From Budorcas taxicolor (lineage: Eukaryota > Chordata > Mammalia > Artiodactyla > Bovidae), in assembly GCF_023091745.1 (NCBI RefSeq), contig NC_068910.1, positions 94,740,170-94,804,169 on the forward strand: a stretch of 64,000 bases of DNA, written 5' to 3'. A program made the translations under genes and the position numbers. Shown piece after piece: positions 44,321-56,954 of this stretch. Every line of letters starts with the position of its first letter. Position 1 is the stretch's first letter. A model generated the notes under the pieces. It saw only the letters and a program-made list of their open reading frames with translations, was not told where the DNA came from and ran no database searches.

Positions 44321-45592
44321 TGTTCAAGCTACCATACAGTTGCAATCATTTCTTGTGCTAGCAAGGTAATGCTCAAAATCCTTCAAGCTAGACGTTAACA
44401 GTATGTGAAATAAGAACTTACAGATGTACAACCTGGATATAGAAAAGGTATAGGAACCAGTGATCAAGTTGTCAACAGCCACTGGATCATAGACAAAGCA
44501 AGTGAATTCCAGATAAACATCTGCTTCACTGACTATGCTAAAGCCTTTGACTCTGTGGATCATAACAAACTGTGGAAAATTCTTCAAGGAATGGGAATAC
44601 CAGAGTGCTTTACCTGCCTCCTGAGAAACCTGTAAGCAGGTGAAGAAGAACAGTTAGAACCAGACATGGAACAATGGACTGTTTCAAATTTCAGAAAGGA
44701 GTATGTCAAGACTCTGTATTGTCACACTGCTTATTTAACATATGCTGAGTTCATCATGTGAAATGCTGAGCTGGATGAAACACAAGCTGGAATCAAGATT
44801 GCTGGGAGAAATACCAACAACCTCAAATATGCAAATGATACTCTTTTAATGGCATAAAATGAAGAGGAACTAAAGATCCTATTGATGAAGGTGAAAGAGA
44901 AGAGTGAAAAAGCTGGCCTAAAACTCAACATTTAAAAAACTAAAATCATGCCATCTGGTCACAAACTTCATGACAAATAGATGGCAGAAGTGGAAATAGT
45001 GACAGATTTTATTTTCTTTGGCTCCTAAATCACTGCCAATGGTAATTGAAGCCATGAAATTAAAAGCCATTGCTCCTTTGAAACAAAGCTATGACAAACC
45101 TTAACAGTGTGTTAAAAAGCAGAAACATCATTTTGCCAATAAATGTCTGTATAGTCAAAGCTATGGTTTTTCCAGTAGTCGTGTATGAATGTGAGAGTTG
45201 GACTATAAAGAAGGCTGAGTGCTGAAGAATTGATACTTTTGAACTGTCATGCTGGAGAAGACTCTTGAGGGTCCCTTGGACAGCAAGGGCATTAAACCAG
45301 TGAATCCTAAAGTTAATCCACCCTGAACATTCATGGAAGGACAGGTGCTGAAACTGAAGCTCCAATACTTTGGCCACCTGATAACGAAGAGCCAACTCAT
45401 TGGAAAAAACCCTGACGATGGGAAAGATTGAAGGCAGGAGGAGAAGGAGACAGAGGATGAGATGGTCGGATGATATCACCAACTCAATGAGCACGAGTTT
45501 TAGCAAGCTCTGGGAGGTGGTGAAGGATAGGGAAACCTGGCATATTGCAGTCCATGGGGTCACAAAGAGTCAGACTTGACTGAGTGATTGAA

Positions 45593-47089
45593 CAGCAACA
45601 AATAGTAAGCCCAGGGCATCACTTCTGCCAAATTTTATTGATAAAATGAGTCATCAAGTGGAGAGAAGTTAAAACTCATATAATTATGGGAGTAAAAGCA
45701 AAGAACGTTTTCTGATTTCAATTTAACACACATTATCAAACACAATCAAGACCCTGTTCTTAACCTTTTCCTAAATGGGTTCTAAATCTAGAATGCATTT
45801 TTCTCCTTTTCATATTATTTTTCTCCTTTTTTATTCTTTTTCTACCTCTGCTATGTGTTTAGACCTCTCATTAACTTTTTTGCCCTCTGAACTCTCATTT
45901 TGCTTTTTCTCTAAACTTTGTCTGAATTAATTAGTTTAAGTGAATTAATGTAAATTAATTAGACTAAAACCTGAACCATGTCTTTCCCCTTCCTATATTT
46001 CATCAAAAATTTTTTTCAACCTGGAGAAGAATAAAAGCTGTTTTGCCAACTTTCCTCAAATCCAAAATCATTGACATAGCCTTAACACTGTTTCCTGTAT
46101 CTGGGTCATCTTTCAGTCTCTTTGTCTTTATGGATTATACCATTTTAACAATTTTTCTATAATTTCATGAATATGACTTTAAATTGGAGATACCAGGCTG
46201 AAATTACAAGTGGGGTTCAATATTCCTTGTAGAATTGGGGAAGGCATGCTAATGTCAGCAACCTTAGGGAAAATAAGCAGTCATGAAAAAGTGGGGCAGA
46301 GCAAAGCATCATCAGGTAGGAATCAGGAGTCAACTATACTTCCTTACTCAACTTTTCTTTTTACTGAGAACTTTTCCCTCAAATCATATTACAGTTTTTA
46401 GCAGGAGACTCTGTCTCCTTATAAATTTCTTGTAATTGCTCTCTGTTGTCTGAAGCCTTAGTAACCTGTATGTCTTATATTGTCTCCATCTAAAGTTTGA
46501 TGTTAAATTTGGTTGCATTAAACCCTGGTTACCTAGTCTACCTCTACAAGTGTGGAAAGGAAATATTAGAATTTATCTTTACCTCAGCATTTTGACTTAA
46601 AATCTATAATTATTTTTATATAAGTTACATAAATATCAATGCTTTTGCATGTTTAGCACAAGGTATCAAAGGCATGCTGAGGAATGTGAGTTTTCACACC
46701 GCAGAGGGCTTGATAGTGATACCTCCATTCTTTTCTTTTAACTGGATTTCTATGTATTATAATTTAACCATGTCCGGTGAAGTAAGTTTTAAGTGTATAT
46801 TATATATTTTCAAAATAATTCTCATCAAAGAATGTTGATGTTTTCTAGGATGATTCCTCTAGTTAGCAGATTGAATCAAGAGAGTTTTGAACAAGAAATA
46901 AGCAGACCTAATGTTACTCTAAGCACTGTTTATGAATTCAGCCAGTATGTTGTTAATATGCATTTTAAAAAGGCAATGCTATATGAAAAGAATTCAGCCC
47001 TGAAATACCAATTCTCAGGAGGGTATACTAAATATTTACAACTACAAATTTTCCCTAAGTTTAAATGGAATTTTAGCTACTGGTAACAT
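45593..47089. other. Unassigned DNA, source of a 21-nt copied segment
   Basis: About 1.5 kb with no recognised repeat. The 21 bases at 46428-46448 reappear exactly at 47336-47356 within a BovB. A 97-codon open frame at 46793-47086 has no recognisable domain. Confidence 0.5.
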
Positions 47090-47744
47090 GTGTCAGACTT
47101 TATTTTTTGGGCTCCAATATCACTGCAGATGGTGATTCCAGCCATGAAATTAAAAGACGCTTACTCCTTGGATGAAAAGTTATGACCAACCTAGATAGTA
47201 TATTCGAAAGCAGAGACGTTACTTTGCCGACTAAGGTCCGTCTAGTCAAGGCTATGGTTTTTCCAATGGTCATGTATGGATGTGAGAGTTGGACTGTGAA
47301 GAAGGCTGAGCACCAAAGAATTGTGGCTTTTGAACTCTTGTAATTGCTCTCTGTTGAGAGTCTTGAGAAGAAGACTCTTGAGAGTCCCTTGAGAGAAGAC
47401 TCTTGAGAGTCCCTTGGACTGCAAGGAGATCCAACCAATGCATTCTGAAGGAGATCAGCCCTGGGATTTCTGTGGAAGGAATGATGCTAAAGCTGAAACT
47501 CCAGTACTTTGGCCACCTCATGCGAAGAATTGACTGATTGGAAAAGACTCTGATGCTGGGAGGGATTGGGGGCAGGAGGAGAAGGGGACGACTGAGGATG
47601 AGATGGGAGGATGGCATCACTGACTCGATGGACGTGAGTCTGAGTGAACTCTGTGAGTTGGTGATGGACAGGGAGGCCTGGCGTGCTGCGATTCATGGGG
47701 TCGCAAATAGTCGGACACGACTGAGTGACTGAACTGAACTGAAC
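47090..47744 (+). mobile_element. BovB LINE 3' end with an internal complex insertion
   Basis: Sense copy of about 655 bp from GTCAGACTTTATTTTTTGG to the clean (CTGAA)n end at 47729-47743; apart from one place it is close to the best copies of the window. At 47336-47400 the expected GTGGTGTTGGAGAAG is replaced by foreign sequence followed by repeats of AGAAGACTCTTGAGAGTCCC. The flanks share only AACAT, so the target duplication is uncertain. Confidence 0.94.
47336..47418 (+). repeat. Templated insertion plus local duplication
   Basis: Bases 47336-47356 are identical to 46428-46448, same strand, about 0.9 kb upstream and outside any recognised repeat. They are followed by GAGAGTCTTGAGAAG and by two copies of a 24-bp block, AGAAGACTCTTGAGAGTCCCTTG-like, at about 47370-47393 and 47395-47418. 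Only one copy of that block is present in other BovB copies. Confidence 0.88.
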
Positions 47745-48331
47745 ATCATATATGACTTCACATTTTAAAATGTTACTTAGCTCCTCTGTATGTGATAATG
47801 TTAATTTCTATATTTGTGTATATTTATAATGTACATGATACAATGTCTTTGAAATAGTATATCAATGCAATAATATTATATAAATGACTAAATATATAGT
47901 ATATGTATAAATATTTTATACTAAAATAGCAAGTTTTAAAGTTTTGCTAACTGGTCTCAAATTCTTTGAAATATTTTACATAGCCCTTGTGATCTCATTG
48001 TATACTACTAGCATAATCCTAAGACTCCTTTCATCACAGTGCAAACTATTGGCTTCAGAAAAACTAGCTGGATATTCAGTCTTCTATATATTTGTATGTA
48101 TTGCAATACTTGAACTGCTCAGGAAGTTCAATGTTAAAATTATTCTTTATTTGCTAATTTTGTTCTTTTCTTAATTCCTAGAGGATAAGGTATATTTTTA
48201 GAGTCCTATGCCTTGTATGTTTTTTCTAGATAAATTATAAATCCATGAATAAAAGAAAAATATATTTTTTTAATGTCAAACATGGTCAGAGAAAACGCAG
48301 AATAGAGAAGCTAAAGGAAGAGAAAAAATGC
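47745..48331. other. Unassigned AT-rich DNA
   Basis: No repeat family or exon recognised. A 76-codon frame at 47944-48174 is rich in hydrophobic residues, as expected by chance in such AT-rich DNA. Confidence 0.45.
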
Positions 48332-48345
48332 TCAAAATCTAAAAG

Positions 48346-48565
48346 AAAGTGAAAGAAAAGAAAGTGAAGTTGCTCAGTCGTGTCCAGACTCTTTGCAACC
48401 CCATGGACTGTAGCCTACCAGACTCTTCCATCCATGGGATTTCCCAGGCAAGAATACTGGAGTGAGTTGCCATTTCCTTCTCTAGGAGATCTTCCCGACC
48501 CAGGGATTGAACCTGGGTCTCCCACATTGTAGGCAGACGCTTTACCAACTGAGCCACCAGGGAAG
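48346..48565 (-). mobile_element. Bov-tA SINE
   Basis: Complete antisense copy; the complement of the B-box-like element, GGGATTGAACC, is intact at 48503-48513. The 14-bp duplication TCAAAATCTAAAAG is perfect (48332-48345; 48566-48579). One of the best-preserved SINEs here. Confidence 0.97.
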
Positions 48566-48579
48566 TCAAAATCTAAAAG

Positions 48580-48959
48580 GGAATATAAAATCTACTTTTA
48601 TCATTTGATAATACATTTCAAGTTTAGGGTAAAAACATGTAACAACTTGAAAATTAGCCTCATTGGACTGCTTATACATTTAAATCTCATTTCCAGATCC
48701 AGTGAAGGAAAACATACCTCTTATTCAGACTATGCATCAAAAAACTATTTCCTTGCTTAGCCATATTAAGATATCCTGGATAATTTCTCCTGATGTGAGT
48801 TGTATAAATAAATAAAATATTTTTATAGACTGAAATGCTCTTTAAGAGCTTTTTTAGCAATATAGACTGTGAGATATGGAGGTGCCAGCCTAGAATGACA
48901 CTTAACAAATTACAGCAAATGACTGCTCTCCAACGTACTTTAAAGGTGCAAGAGAGTCT
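48580..48959. other. Unassigned AT-rich DNA
   Basis: Nothing recognised in about 380 bp between a young SINE and an ancient MIR. Confidence 0.4.
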
Positions 48960-49215
48960 CTATGGTACAGTGTTTAAGGGCACTCACACTGGAGCCAGAT
49001 TGGCTGGCTTCAAGTTCCATTTTATTTACTTTCTAGCTAAGTTTCTAATGGTAATTACTTATGTGTGCCTTACTTTCCTCATTTGCAAAGTAAGCTTAAA
49101 AGTGGTGTAGCTCACAAATTTGTTGAGATAATTCAGTGAGTGTACCTAGATAAAACACTTTAATTGGAACCTGAGGCATGATGAGTACTATAAAGTGCTT
49201 CTTAATGCTATTACT
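48960..49215 (+). mobile_element. MIR SINE, ancient
   Basis: Sense MIR over most of its length: 'TATGGTACAGTGTTTAAGGG' (tRNA-like head), 'CACACTGGAGCCAGATTGGC' (48985-49004), the core 'CTTACTTTCCTCATTTGCAA' (49070-49089), 'TTGTTGAGATAATTCAGTGA' and 'ACTATAAAGTGCTTCTTAAT' near the end. Confidence 0.85.
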
Positions 49216-49835
49216 AGTCTAGTCCTTTTCTAAATGATAAACAACAATGACATTGCTATAGAGGACTTTCATTCTTATGTCATACATTCCATGCTGCTAA
49301 ATTCTAGCTTTTCTTCTGTATCCTGGGAAGGATAATTGGAGCTATAGTAGTATCTGTCTGATTTGAGTTGAACATCATGCCCTGAAATGGTGCGCTTGTC
49401 ATATTCTGGTGTAAACATCAACATGTCACAGGACAGTGAGGGATGGGGATGTTGTTAGTCTTTTTTGGGGTAGGAAATGGAAAGTCTTAGTTGGAGTGTG
49501 AAGTGAAAATTCTTTTCCATTTACCAAAGCCAAGGACAGCATATACTTCTTGACTGTCCTAATTAAAGAAATTCATCCATCAGTGGGATATCTTAAGATG
49601 GTTACTGTTTAACCTCTCTACTCCTGATATAGAATAGGCTGCCTCTGTCTTCAGCAAGTGCTCAATACATATCTTTGGAATAAATTGCTGTGATTGCTGA
49701 CATTTATTTCCATATCCAGTGTGAACTGACAACTGAAGCAGTATAAACCATAATAAAGAACAGAAGAATGCACTATAAAGTATAGTAAGGAATCAATGTA
49801 AAATGTATATATGACTAAAATATTTTGCATTGGTA
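49216..49835. other. Unassigned DNA
   Basis: The end (49640-49690, 'GCAAGTGCTCAATACATATC') resembles the terminus of MIR or L2, but no body can be traced. Confidence 0.4.
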
Positions 49836-50197
49836 ACTGTGGTGTTGGAGAAGACTCTTGAGAGTCCCTTAGACTGCAAGGAGATCCAACCAGTCCATTC
49901 TAAAGGAGATCAGTCCTGGGTGTTCTTTGGAAGGAATGATGCTAAAGCTGAAACTCCAATACTTTGGCCACCTCATGTGAAGAGTTGACTCACTGGAAAA
50001 GACCCTGATGCTGGAGGGATTGGGGGCAGGAGGAGAAGGGGACAACAGAGGATGAGATGGCTGGATGGCATCACTGACTTGATTTACGTGAGTCTGAGTG
50101 AACTCCAGGAGTTGGTGATGGACAGGGAGGCCTGGCATGCTACGATTCATGGGGTTACAAAGAGTTGGACACGACTGAATGACTGAATTAAACTGAT
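49836..50197 (+). mobile_element. BovB 3' end, 5'-truncated
   Basis: Sense copy of 362 bp from AACTGTGGTGTTGGAGAAG to 'GACTGAATTAAACTG'. It keeps the single AAGACTCTTGAGAGTCCC block that is duplicated in the copy at 47090. No clear target duplication. Confidence 0.94.
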
Positions 50198-50894
50198 AAG
50201 GAGATAAATATGAAATTTATTTTCACATTTTAAAAATTTCCTCCAACAATACTTGGAATATTGTATTACATATAGTCTGGCTGAATAATGTGAATGAACA
50301 GTGTATAAAGATGAATAGTTATCACCTGAAACTACAGTAGTTTAAAAAATTCTTTAGTGTTCACAAGTCTGTAGATCACTTGGTTCTTATCTTGGCTGAG
50401 CTCAGTGGTCAACCTTGTTTTGAGTGCCCAGCTCTACTAATTTTTGAAGAGCCATATCATATGTTTTACTGTCACATATCTTTATATCAATCTTTGATTT
50501 CCTTATTTGTGACAGAATCTTCTCCACTTCATCTCATATTATAACAGGCTTTCCCGGATTTTTTAAGTTGGCAGTGGCCAGGTTCTAGATAGAAGTATTA
50601 AGACCTTGGAGATCCCCACTAAAATTTCACAGAAATGTTCTACTGTCCAAACCAAGCCACAGGGTTAGCCTCTATTTAGGGTTTGTGGAAATAGTCTCTT
50701 TCTGTGGATGATGCAGTTTGAAAGTTAAACTATCTTGGATACCAGAAGTATTAATTGATTTTTATAATGTCTGTTACTATTAACACAAATTGAAAATGTA
50801 CTAAAATATCTATAATTTATGGTTTGTCTTCTGTGGAGAAAACTAGTAAAATATTTTAATTGCCATCCTTAAGCATACATCTGATTTTTCTTTT
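50198..50894. other. Unassigned DNA
   Basis: About 700 bp; no repeat or exon recognised. Confidence 0.45.
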
Positions 50895-51475
50895 TCAAAA
50901 TTTTTATTGGAGTATAGTTGATTTACAATGTTGTGGTACTTTATGCCATACAGCAAAGTGAATCAGTTGTGGGTGGTGGAGGTTTGGTCACTAAGTTGTG
51001 TCCAACTCTTGTGACTCAAAGGACTGTAGCCCACCAGGCTCCTCTGTCCATGGGATTTCTCAGGCAAGAATGCTTGAGTGGGTTGCCATTTCCTTCTCCA
51101 GGGAATCTTCCTGACCCAGGGATCGAACCCTGGTCTCCTGCAATGCAGGTGGATTCTTTACCAGCTGAGCTACCAGGGAAGCCCTGAATCAGTTACTCAT
51201 ATACAGATTTCACTTTTTTTTAGACACTTTTCCCATGTAGGCCATTATAGACCATTTCACAGAGTTAGTTGTGCTAATACAGTAGGTCCTTATTATCTAT
51301 TTTTTGTATAGTAGTGTATACATGTTAATATCTATCTTCCTATTTAACTCTTTCTCCCACCCCTTACCCTCTGGTAACCATAAATGTGTTTTCTATATCT
51401 GTGTCTCAATTTCTGTTTTGTAGATAAGTTAATTTGTCCAAAGCCTATTTCATATCATTTGATATTTTAACATTA
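50895..51475 (-). mobile_element. L1 LINE 3' UTR, old, split by a SINE
   Basis: Antisense L1 3' UTR: 'ATTGGAGTATAGTTGATTTA' (50908-50927), then, after the SINE, 'ACAGTAGGTCCTTATTATCT' (51279-51298), 'TAGTAGTGTATACATGTTAA' (51309-51328), 'CCTCTGGTAACCATAAATGT' (51368-51387) and 'TTCTGTTTTGTAGATAAGTT'. Confidence 0.85.
50969..51184 (-). mobile_element. Bov-tA SINE nested in L1
   Basis: Complete antisense copy; the complement of the B-box-like element, GGGATCGAACC, is intact at 51119-51129. The 10-bp duplication TGAATCAGTT is perfect (50959-50968; 51185-51194) and is L1 sequence. Confidence 0.97.
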
Positions 51476-51989
51476 TTCTGCCATCATATTGTGTGTATTA
51501 TCTGTGGAAATAATACTGTTGGCTTATTCTTCAAACTGAGGTAAGGGTACCCTGAGACGGCATGAAGTATCACAAAGGATAAGTGGGCAAGAATCGTTTT
51601 AAGGAGGTAACTTTCTAGTTAATCAGCAACAGTGGGAAGTTCTGAATTTGGACAGATTTTGAGTAGCAAAATACTGTCTCCTCACAAAGAACTTTCAGAT
51701 TATTTTTTTAAAAGCACAAAAAATAATATTGTGTAGCTGCATAGCCTTACCTATTACTGTACCATCAGGTGCATTCTGGAGGAAACATAAGGAGAAATGA
51801 TGTTGGGAATATTCGTATATTATGGAGAGCTTGTGGGCCTTAGTGATTTTGAAGTTTATCATGAAGGAGATGGGAAGACACAAATGAGTGGACTTGAGTA
51901 GTTTTATGCCCCAGGAAGGAAAAGAAAGAGAACTAGCATTGTTAGCACTTGTCATGTTCAACATCTGCTACTTTCTCCCAAATTGTATG
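51476..51989. other. Unassigned DNA
   Basis: An 89-codon minus-strand open frame (51695-51964) shows no recognisable domain. Nothing else is recognised. Confidence 0.45.
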
Positions 51990-52155
51990 TTGTTTTATTT
52001 CCATAGAAATTCCAGAGCTGATACCATCTTTCATTTACAGACAAGGATACTGAATCAGAGAGGTTAGTTGATTTATCTAAAGTCATGCATCTAGAAAAAG
52101 TTTCTAAAATTAGATACAGCTTGATTCAGTACTACATTTTCCACTATGTTAGAGA
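51990..52155 (-). mobile_element. MIR SINE, ancient
   Basis: Reverse complement of MIR: 'TTCATTTACAGACAAGGATA' (52031-52050), 'CTGAATCAGAGAGGTTAGTT' (52051-52070), 'TAAAGTCATGCATCTAG' and the closing 'TTTTCCACTATGTTAGAG' near 52137-52154. Confidence 0.8.
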
Positions 52156-53514
52156 TTTATCTAAAAGTGGTGTTGAATAGCTCTTGAATTGAGTTGAAAT
52201 TATTGGCAGCATGATAAGTTGGGAGATGATTAAAATGTCCAGATATAGTATAATAGATATTAGAGCCAAAGATGTCCTCTGAAAGGAAGAGAAACTAATG
52301 CTTTGGCATAAAATTTGGTGAATGTCTTTTAATCATGTGACCTAAAATATTGAGCTCCTACAGAATTAACTGAAGCAATGCTTGATGAAGAATTATTACC
52401 TAGGTGCATAAATAATCCAGTAAAAGACAGTTTAAAATTAAACTAATTAAAATTATTTTATGTGTTTCCACAATCATGGAAGCACTATGTTTTATTTTGG
52501 CTCATTCAATTTTAAGAATTCTGCAACATGGCTGACTTACTATTTCCATCCTTTATATAAGGAAGAGATATATTTCAGTATAATTTTGGAACTTTTTCAT
52601 AGAAAAAAAAATGTGTATAGGTGCAAAGGCATTATTTGACTTTATTTGTCAGTAAGCTATAAAATATTCATGCACGATATTTCATTTACTCTGATAATGT
52701 GAGAATGGTTTTCATGCTTATTGCAAATGCTTATTCTGAAATAAAATATTTTCTTCCTTTTAACATATGTATTACAAAACGAAAATATTTTAAGTGGTAC
52801 AACAGTACTAGCTGAAAGTGATTCAAATCAGACACCTGCCATGATACAAGCCAAACACTTTCTTTTCTTTTTTTGATTTAAAATTGTATTCTCATAGAAT
52901 AAGTAATATTTTACCCTTGAAGGACTTTCTTTCTTTCATTTGTGGAAAGACCAGATGGGTCTCACAGGTCATTCACAGTTACAAAACAAACAAACAAACA
53001 AAATCTCTCTTTAGAGGTGAGATATACTTTATTTTTCACTGGAAAATAAATTATTTGCTTGGATGGAAATCTTTTGTATAACAGTGTAATTGCAGATATC
53101 TGTAGGGTGTCTTGGAAAATGAGATGCTCTGCCTCAAGAAGTTATAACTTATCATTGTGCGTAAAATCTGAGTAAATAAATGGGAACAGATCTTGGAGTC
53201 TCTTGCAAAGAAGGGATACATGAAACACAGCAGAGAAATCAGGCCTAAAGCTCAAGTGATAACAACTAAAAAAATTATTTAGCAGTTTCAGTAGGCTGTT
53301 TCTTTAATGTTATATACATTTTAAACGTTTTACTACATTCTTTCATAAAGATTTTGGTTCTCTCTGTTCTCCAAAAAGTAGATGATATGTGTATGAAGCT
53401 AATAAATGTTTAAGAATAAGTAAAATGTAACCATCTTTAGCAGTCTTATGTTTTGTTTATTTAAATGGAATAATAACATTCTGCCAAGTGAGGTATACAA
53501 TAGAAGATAAATGA
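52156..53514. other. Unassigned AT-rich DNA
   Basis: About 1.36 kb without a recognised dispersed repeat; a short (AAAC)n repeat lies at 52982-53003. Confidence 0.5.
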
Positions 53515-53755
53515 CTTATTAGTTCACTCAACAATTTTTTATTGAGTGATGACTATGAGTCAAGCTCTGCTCTTGACACTGTGAGTAGATCAATAACTGA
53601 TAAATAACCAGAATGCTTTTATCTCGAAGTATGAAACTGGTAGATGTAGAAATAATATAAGCAAATAAATGTATAGTAGATCAATCTGTGATAATATTAT
53701 GAATAAATAGAAGATTGTCCAGACAGGCTTCTCTGAAAAGGTGATAGAGTTTGCA
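53515..53755 (-). mobile_element. L2 LINE 3' end, ancient
   Basis: Reverse complement of the L2 end: 'TAGTTCACTCAACAATTTTT', 'ATTGAGTGATGACTATGAGT' (53541-53560), 'CAAGCTCTGCTCTTGACACT', and weaker similarity as far as 'GCTTCTCTGAAAAGGTGATA' near 53728-53747. Confidence 0.72.
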
Positions 53756-53787
53756 ACAAACTCTTTAAGGGTTGGGATAGAGTAATT

Positions 53788-56254
53788 ATGAAGCTGAATT
53801 TGAACAGTTCTATGAAGAACTACAAGACCTTTTAGAACTAACACCCGAAAAAGATGCCCTTTTCATTATAGGGGACTAGAATGCGAAAGTAGGAAGTCAA
53901 AAAATAGCTGGAATAACAGGCAAATTTGGCCTTGGAGTACAGAAAGGAGCAGGGCAAATGCTAACAGAGTTTTGCCAAGAGAACACACTGGTCATAGCAA
54001 ACACCCTTTTCCAACAACACAAGAGAAGACTCCATAGGGCATCACTAGATGTCAATACAGAAATCAGATTGATTATATTCTTTCTAGTCAAAAATGGAGA
54101 AGTTCTATACAGTCAGCAAAAACAAGACTGGGAGCTGACATGATCTCCTTATTGCCAAATTCAGACTTAAGTTGGAGAAAGTAGGGAAAACCACTAGACC
54201 ACTCAGGTATGACCTAAATCAAATCCCTTACAATTATACAGTAGAAATGATAAATAGATTCAAGGCATTATATCTGATAGACAGAGTGCCAAAGACTATG
54301 GACAGATATTCCTGACATTGCACTGGAGGCAGTGATAAAGACCATTCCCAAGAAAAAGAAATGCAAAAAGGCAAAATGGTTGTCTGAGGAGGCCTTACAA
54401 ATAGTTGATGAAAGAAGAGAAGTGAAAGGCAAAGGAGAAAAGGAAAGATATATCCATTTGAATGAGAGTCCCAAAGGGTAACAAGGAAAGATAAGAAAGC
54501 CTTCTTTAGTAATCAATGCAAAGAAATAGAGGAAAACAATAGAATGGGAAAGACTAGTGATGTCTTGAATAAAGCTAGAGATACCAAGGAATATTTCATG
54601 TAAAGATGGGCACAATAAAGGACAGAAACGGTATGGACATAACAGAAGCAGAAGATGTTAAGAAGAGGTGGAAAAAATACACAGAAAAACTGTACAAAAA
54701 GATCTTCATGACCGAGATAACCATGATGGTATGATCACTCACCCAGAGCCAGACATCCTGGAATGTAAAGTCAAGTGGGCCTTAGGAAACATCATAATGA
54801 ACAAAGCTAGTGGGGGTGATGGAATTCCAGTTGAGCTATTTCAAGTCCTAAAAGATGATGCTGTGATAGTGATGCAATTAATATGCCAGCAAATGTGAAA
54901 AACTCAGCAGTGGCTGTGAAAAGGTCAGTTTTTGTCCCAACCCTAAGAAAGACAATGCCAAAGAATGTTCAAACTACTGTACAATTGGACTCATCTCACA
55001 CGCTTGCAAAGTAATGCTCAAAATTTTCCAAGCCAGGCTTCCATAGAACATGAACCTTGAGCTTGCAGATGTTCAAACTGGATTTGGAAAAGCTAGACTA
55101 CAGAGGTCAACTTACCAACATCCGCTGGATCATCAGAAAAGCAAGAGAGTTCCAGGAATACATCTATTTCTGCTTTATTGTCGATGCCAAAGCTCTTGAC
55201 TGCATGGATCACAGCAAAATATGGAAAATTATGAAAGAGATGGAAATACTAGACCACCTGTCCTGCCTCTTGAGAAATCTGTATGCAGATCAAGAAGCAA
55301 CAGTTAGAACCAGACACTGAACAACAGAATGGTTCTAAATTAGGAAAGGAGTATGTCAAGGTTGTATATTGTCACCCTACTTATGTAACTTACATGTAGA
55401 GTACATCATGTGAAATGCCAGGTTGGATGAAGCACAAGCTGGAATCAAGATTGCCAGGAGAAATATCAACAACCTCAGATATGCAGATGACATCACCCTT
55501 ATGGCAGAAAGTGAAGAAGAACTAAAGAACTTTTTCTTGATGAAAGTGAAAGAGGAGATTGAAAAAGTTGGCTTAAAATACTCAACATTCAGAAAACTAA
55601 GATCATGGCATCTAGTCCCATCCCTTTATGGCAAATAAATGGGGAAACAATGGAAACAGTGAGAGACTTCAATTTTTTGGCTCTAAAATCACTGCAGATT
55701 GTGACTGCAGCCATGAAATTAAAAGACAATTGCTCCTTGGAAGAGAATTTATGTCAAAACTAGACAGCATATTAAAAAACTGAGATATTCCTTTGCAAAC
55801 AGAGGTCTATCCAGTCAAAGCTATGGTTTTTCCAGCAGTCATGTATGGATGTGAGAGTTGGACTATACAGAAAGCTGAGCACCAAAGAACTGATGCTTTA
55901 GATTTGGAGAAGACTGTTACGAGCCCCTTGGACTGCATAGAGATCCAACCAGTTAATTCTAAGGTAAATCAGTCCTGAATATTCATTGGAAAGACTGATG
56001 CTGAAGCTGAAGTTCCAGTACTTTGGTCACTTGATGTGAAGAACTAACTCATTGGAAAAGACCCTGATGCTGGGAAATATTAAGAGCAGGAGGTGAAGTG
56101 GATGACAGAGGATGAGATAGTTGGATGGCATTACCGACTCAATACACATGTGTTTGAGTAAACTCCAGTAGCTGGTGACTGACAGGGAAGCCTTGCATGC
56201 TACAGTGTATGGGGTTGAAAAGAGTAGACACTACTGAGTGATTGAACTGAACTA
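53788..56254 (+). mobile_element. BovB LINE, 2.5 kb, 5'-truncated in EN, degraded
   Basis: Sense copy from within EN ('GAACAGTTCTATGAAGAACT') to 'GATTGAACTGAACT'. In the EN motif GDLNAKVG the Leu codon is a stop (TAG at 53877-53879). The linker ORF pieces include 'MNKASGGDGIPVELFQVL' (54668-54898). RT motif A reads FIVDAKALDCMDH (55057-55320), with the Tyr-Ala context disturbed, while motif C keeps YADD (55423-55638). Frameshifts and stops separate all parts. It is the second longest BovB here by continuous length. Confidence 0.95.
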
Positions 56255-56744
56255 ATTCTTGCCTGTGTTCAAGATGCGATGGCTCTGATGGCAAAAGTGT
56301 GTAGTGTGTTCCTGAATGTCACAGTAGTGGTTGAAGTTGTGCTGAAGTTGTATGGTAAGTTGATATTTATGTAGAAGATAATAGAGGCTGCTTCTTATAT
56401 ATTTAATATAAATTGTATTGCCTTTGAAATATCAAATTCTTGTCTCTGATATTTTGTATTAATTCTTAACTGACGAACATATTGGTGCTCAAAATTTTTT
56501 TGTCAATTTTGCAGTAATTTGAGGAGTTTAAAGTAGCTTAAGACCTTATGAGTTTTCTTCCTTCACCTCCTCATCTATCTATTACCCAATATTGAAGCAG
56601 GACTTAACACTGATATGTTTTAAAAAAATTGAAAATAAGGGTAGAAGAACATGACCCATTTCAGAAGCAAACTTCATTTATCATGGCTGTGCTTGAGATA
56701 TCAAGGTTTTATAATAGTTTTGCTATTGTGATTCATAATAATTA
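56255..56744. other. Unassigned DNA upstream of an LTR
   Basis: No feature recognised with confidence; the LTR that follows may begin somewhat earlier than drawn. Confidence 0.4.
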
Positions 56745-56954
56745 TGTAGCCAGTCTTCATTCTTTCTGGCACCAAGCTTCTAAAAGCATTGGAAATCCTT
56801 AAGGGATGAGAGCATAAAGGTGCCTTTTGTTATGTTAGTAGGGTAATTTTGGTTGTTTGCCAAGAGAACCAATCACATGATTGGAGGGTTGGAGCTTTCA
56901 GTCTTGCCCCCTGATCTCTAGAGGGTGAAGAATTGATTGGCACTAGCCAGTGAA

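Larger units (their letters stand above)
40126..45592 (+). mobile_element. Older BovB LINE split by a younger BovB insertion
   Basis: Left part 40126-40577: linker between EN and RT (for example 'GAATGCAGAGTTCCAGAGAC' at 40165-40184; 'AGTGGAGGTGATGGATTTCC' at 40511-40530). Right part about 44196-45592: it resumes at 'GTGCTATGCTCAGTATG', the next BovB sequence, and runs through the RT region to 'GACTGAGTGATTGAAC'. The RT motif C region reads YAND (AAT at 44834-44836 for the first Asp of YADD). It has many more lesions than the insertion it harbours, including an 18-bp A-run at 44303-44320. Confidence 0.85.
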
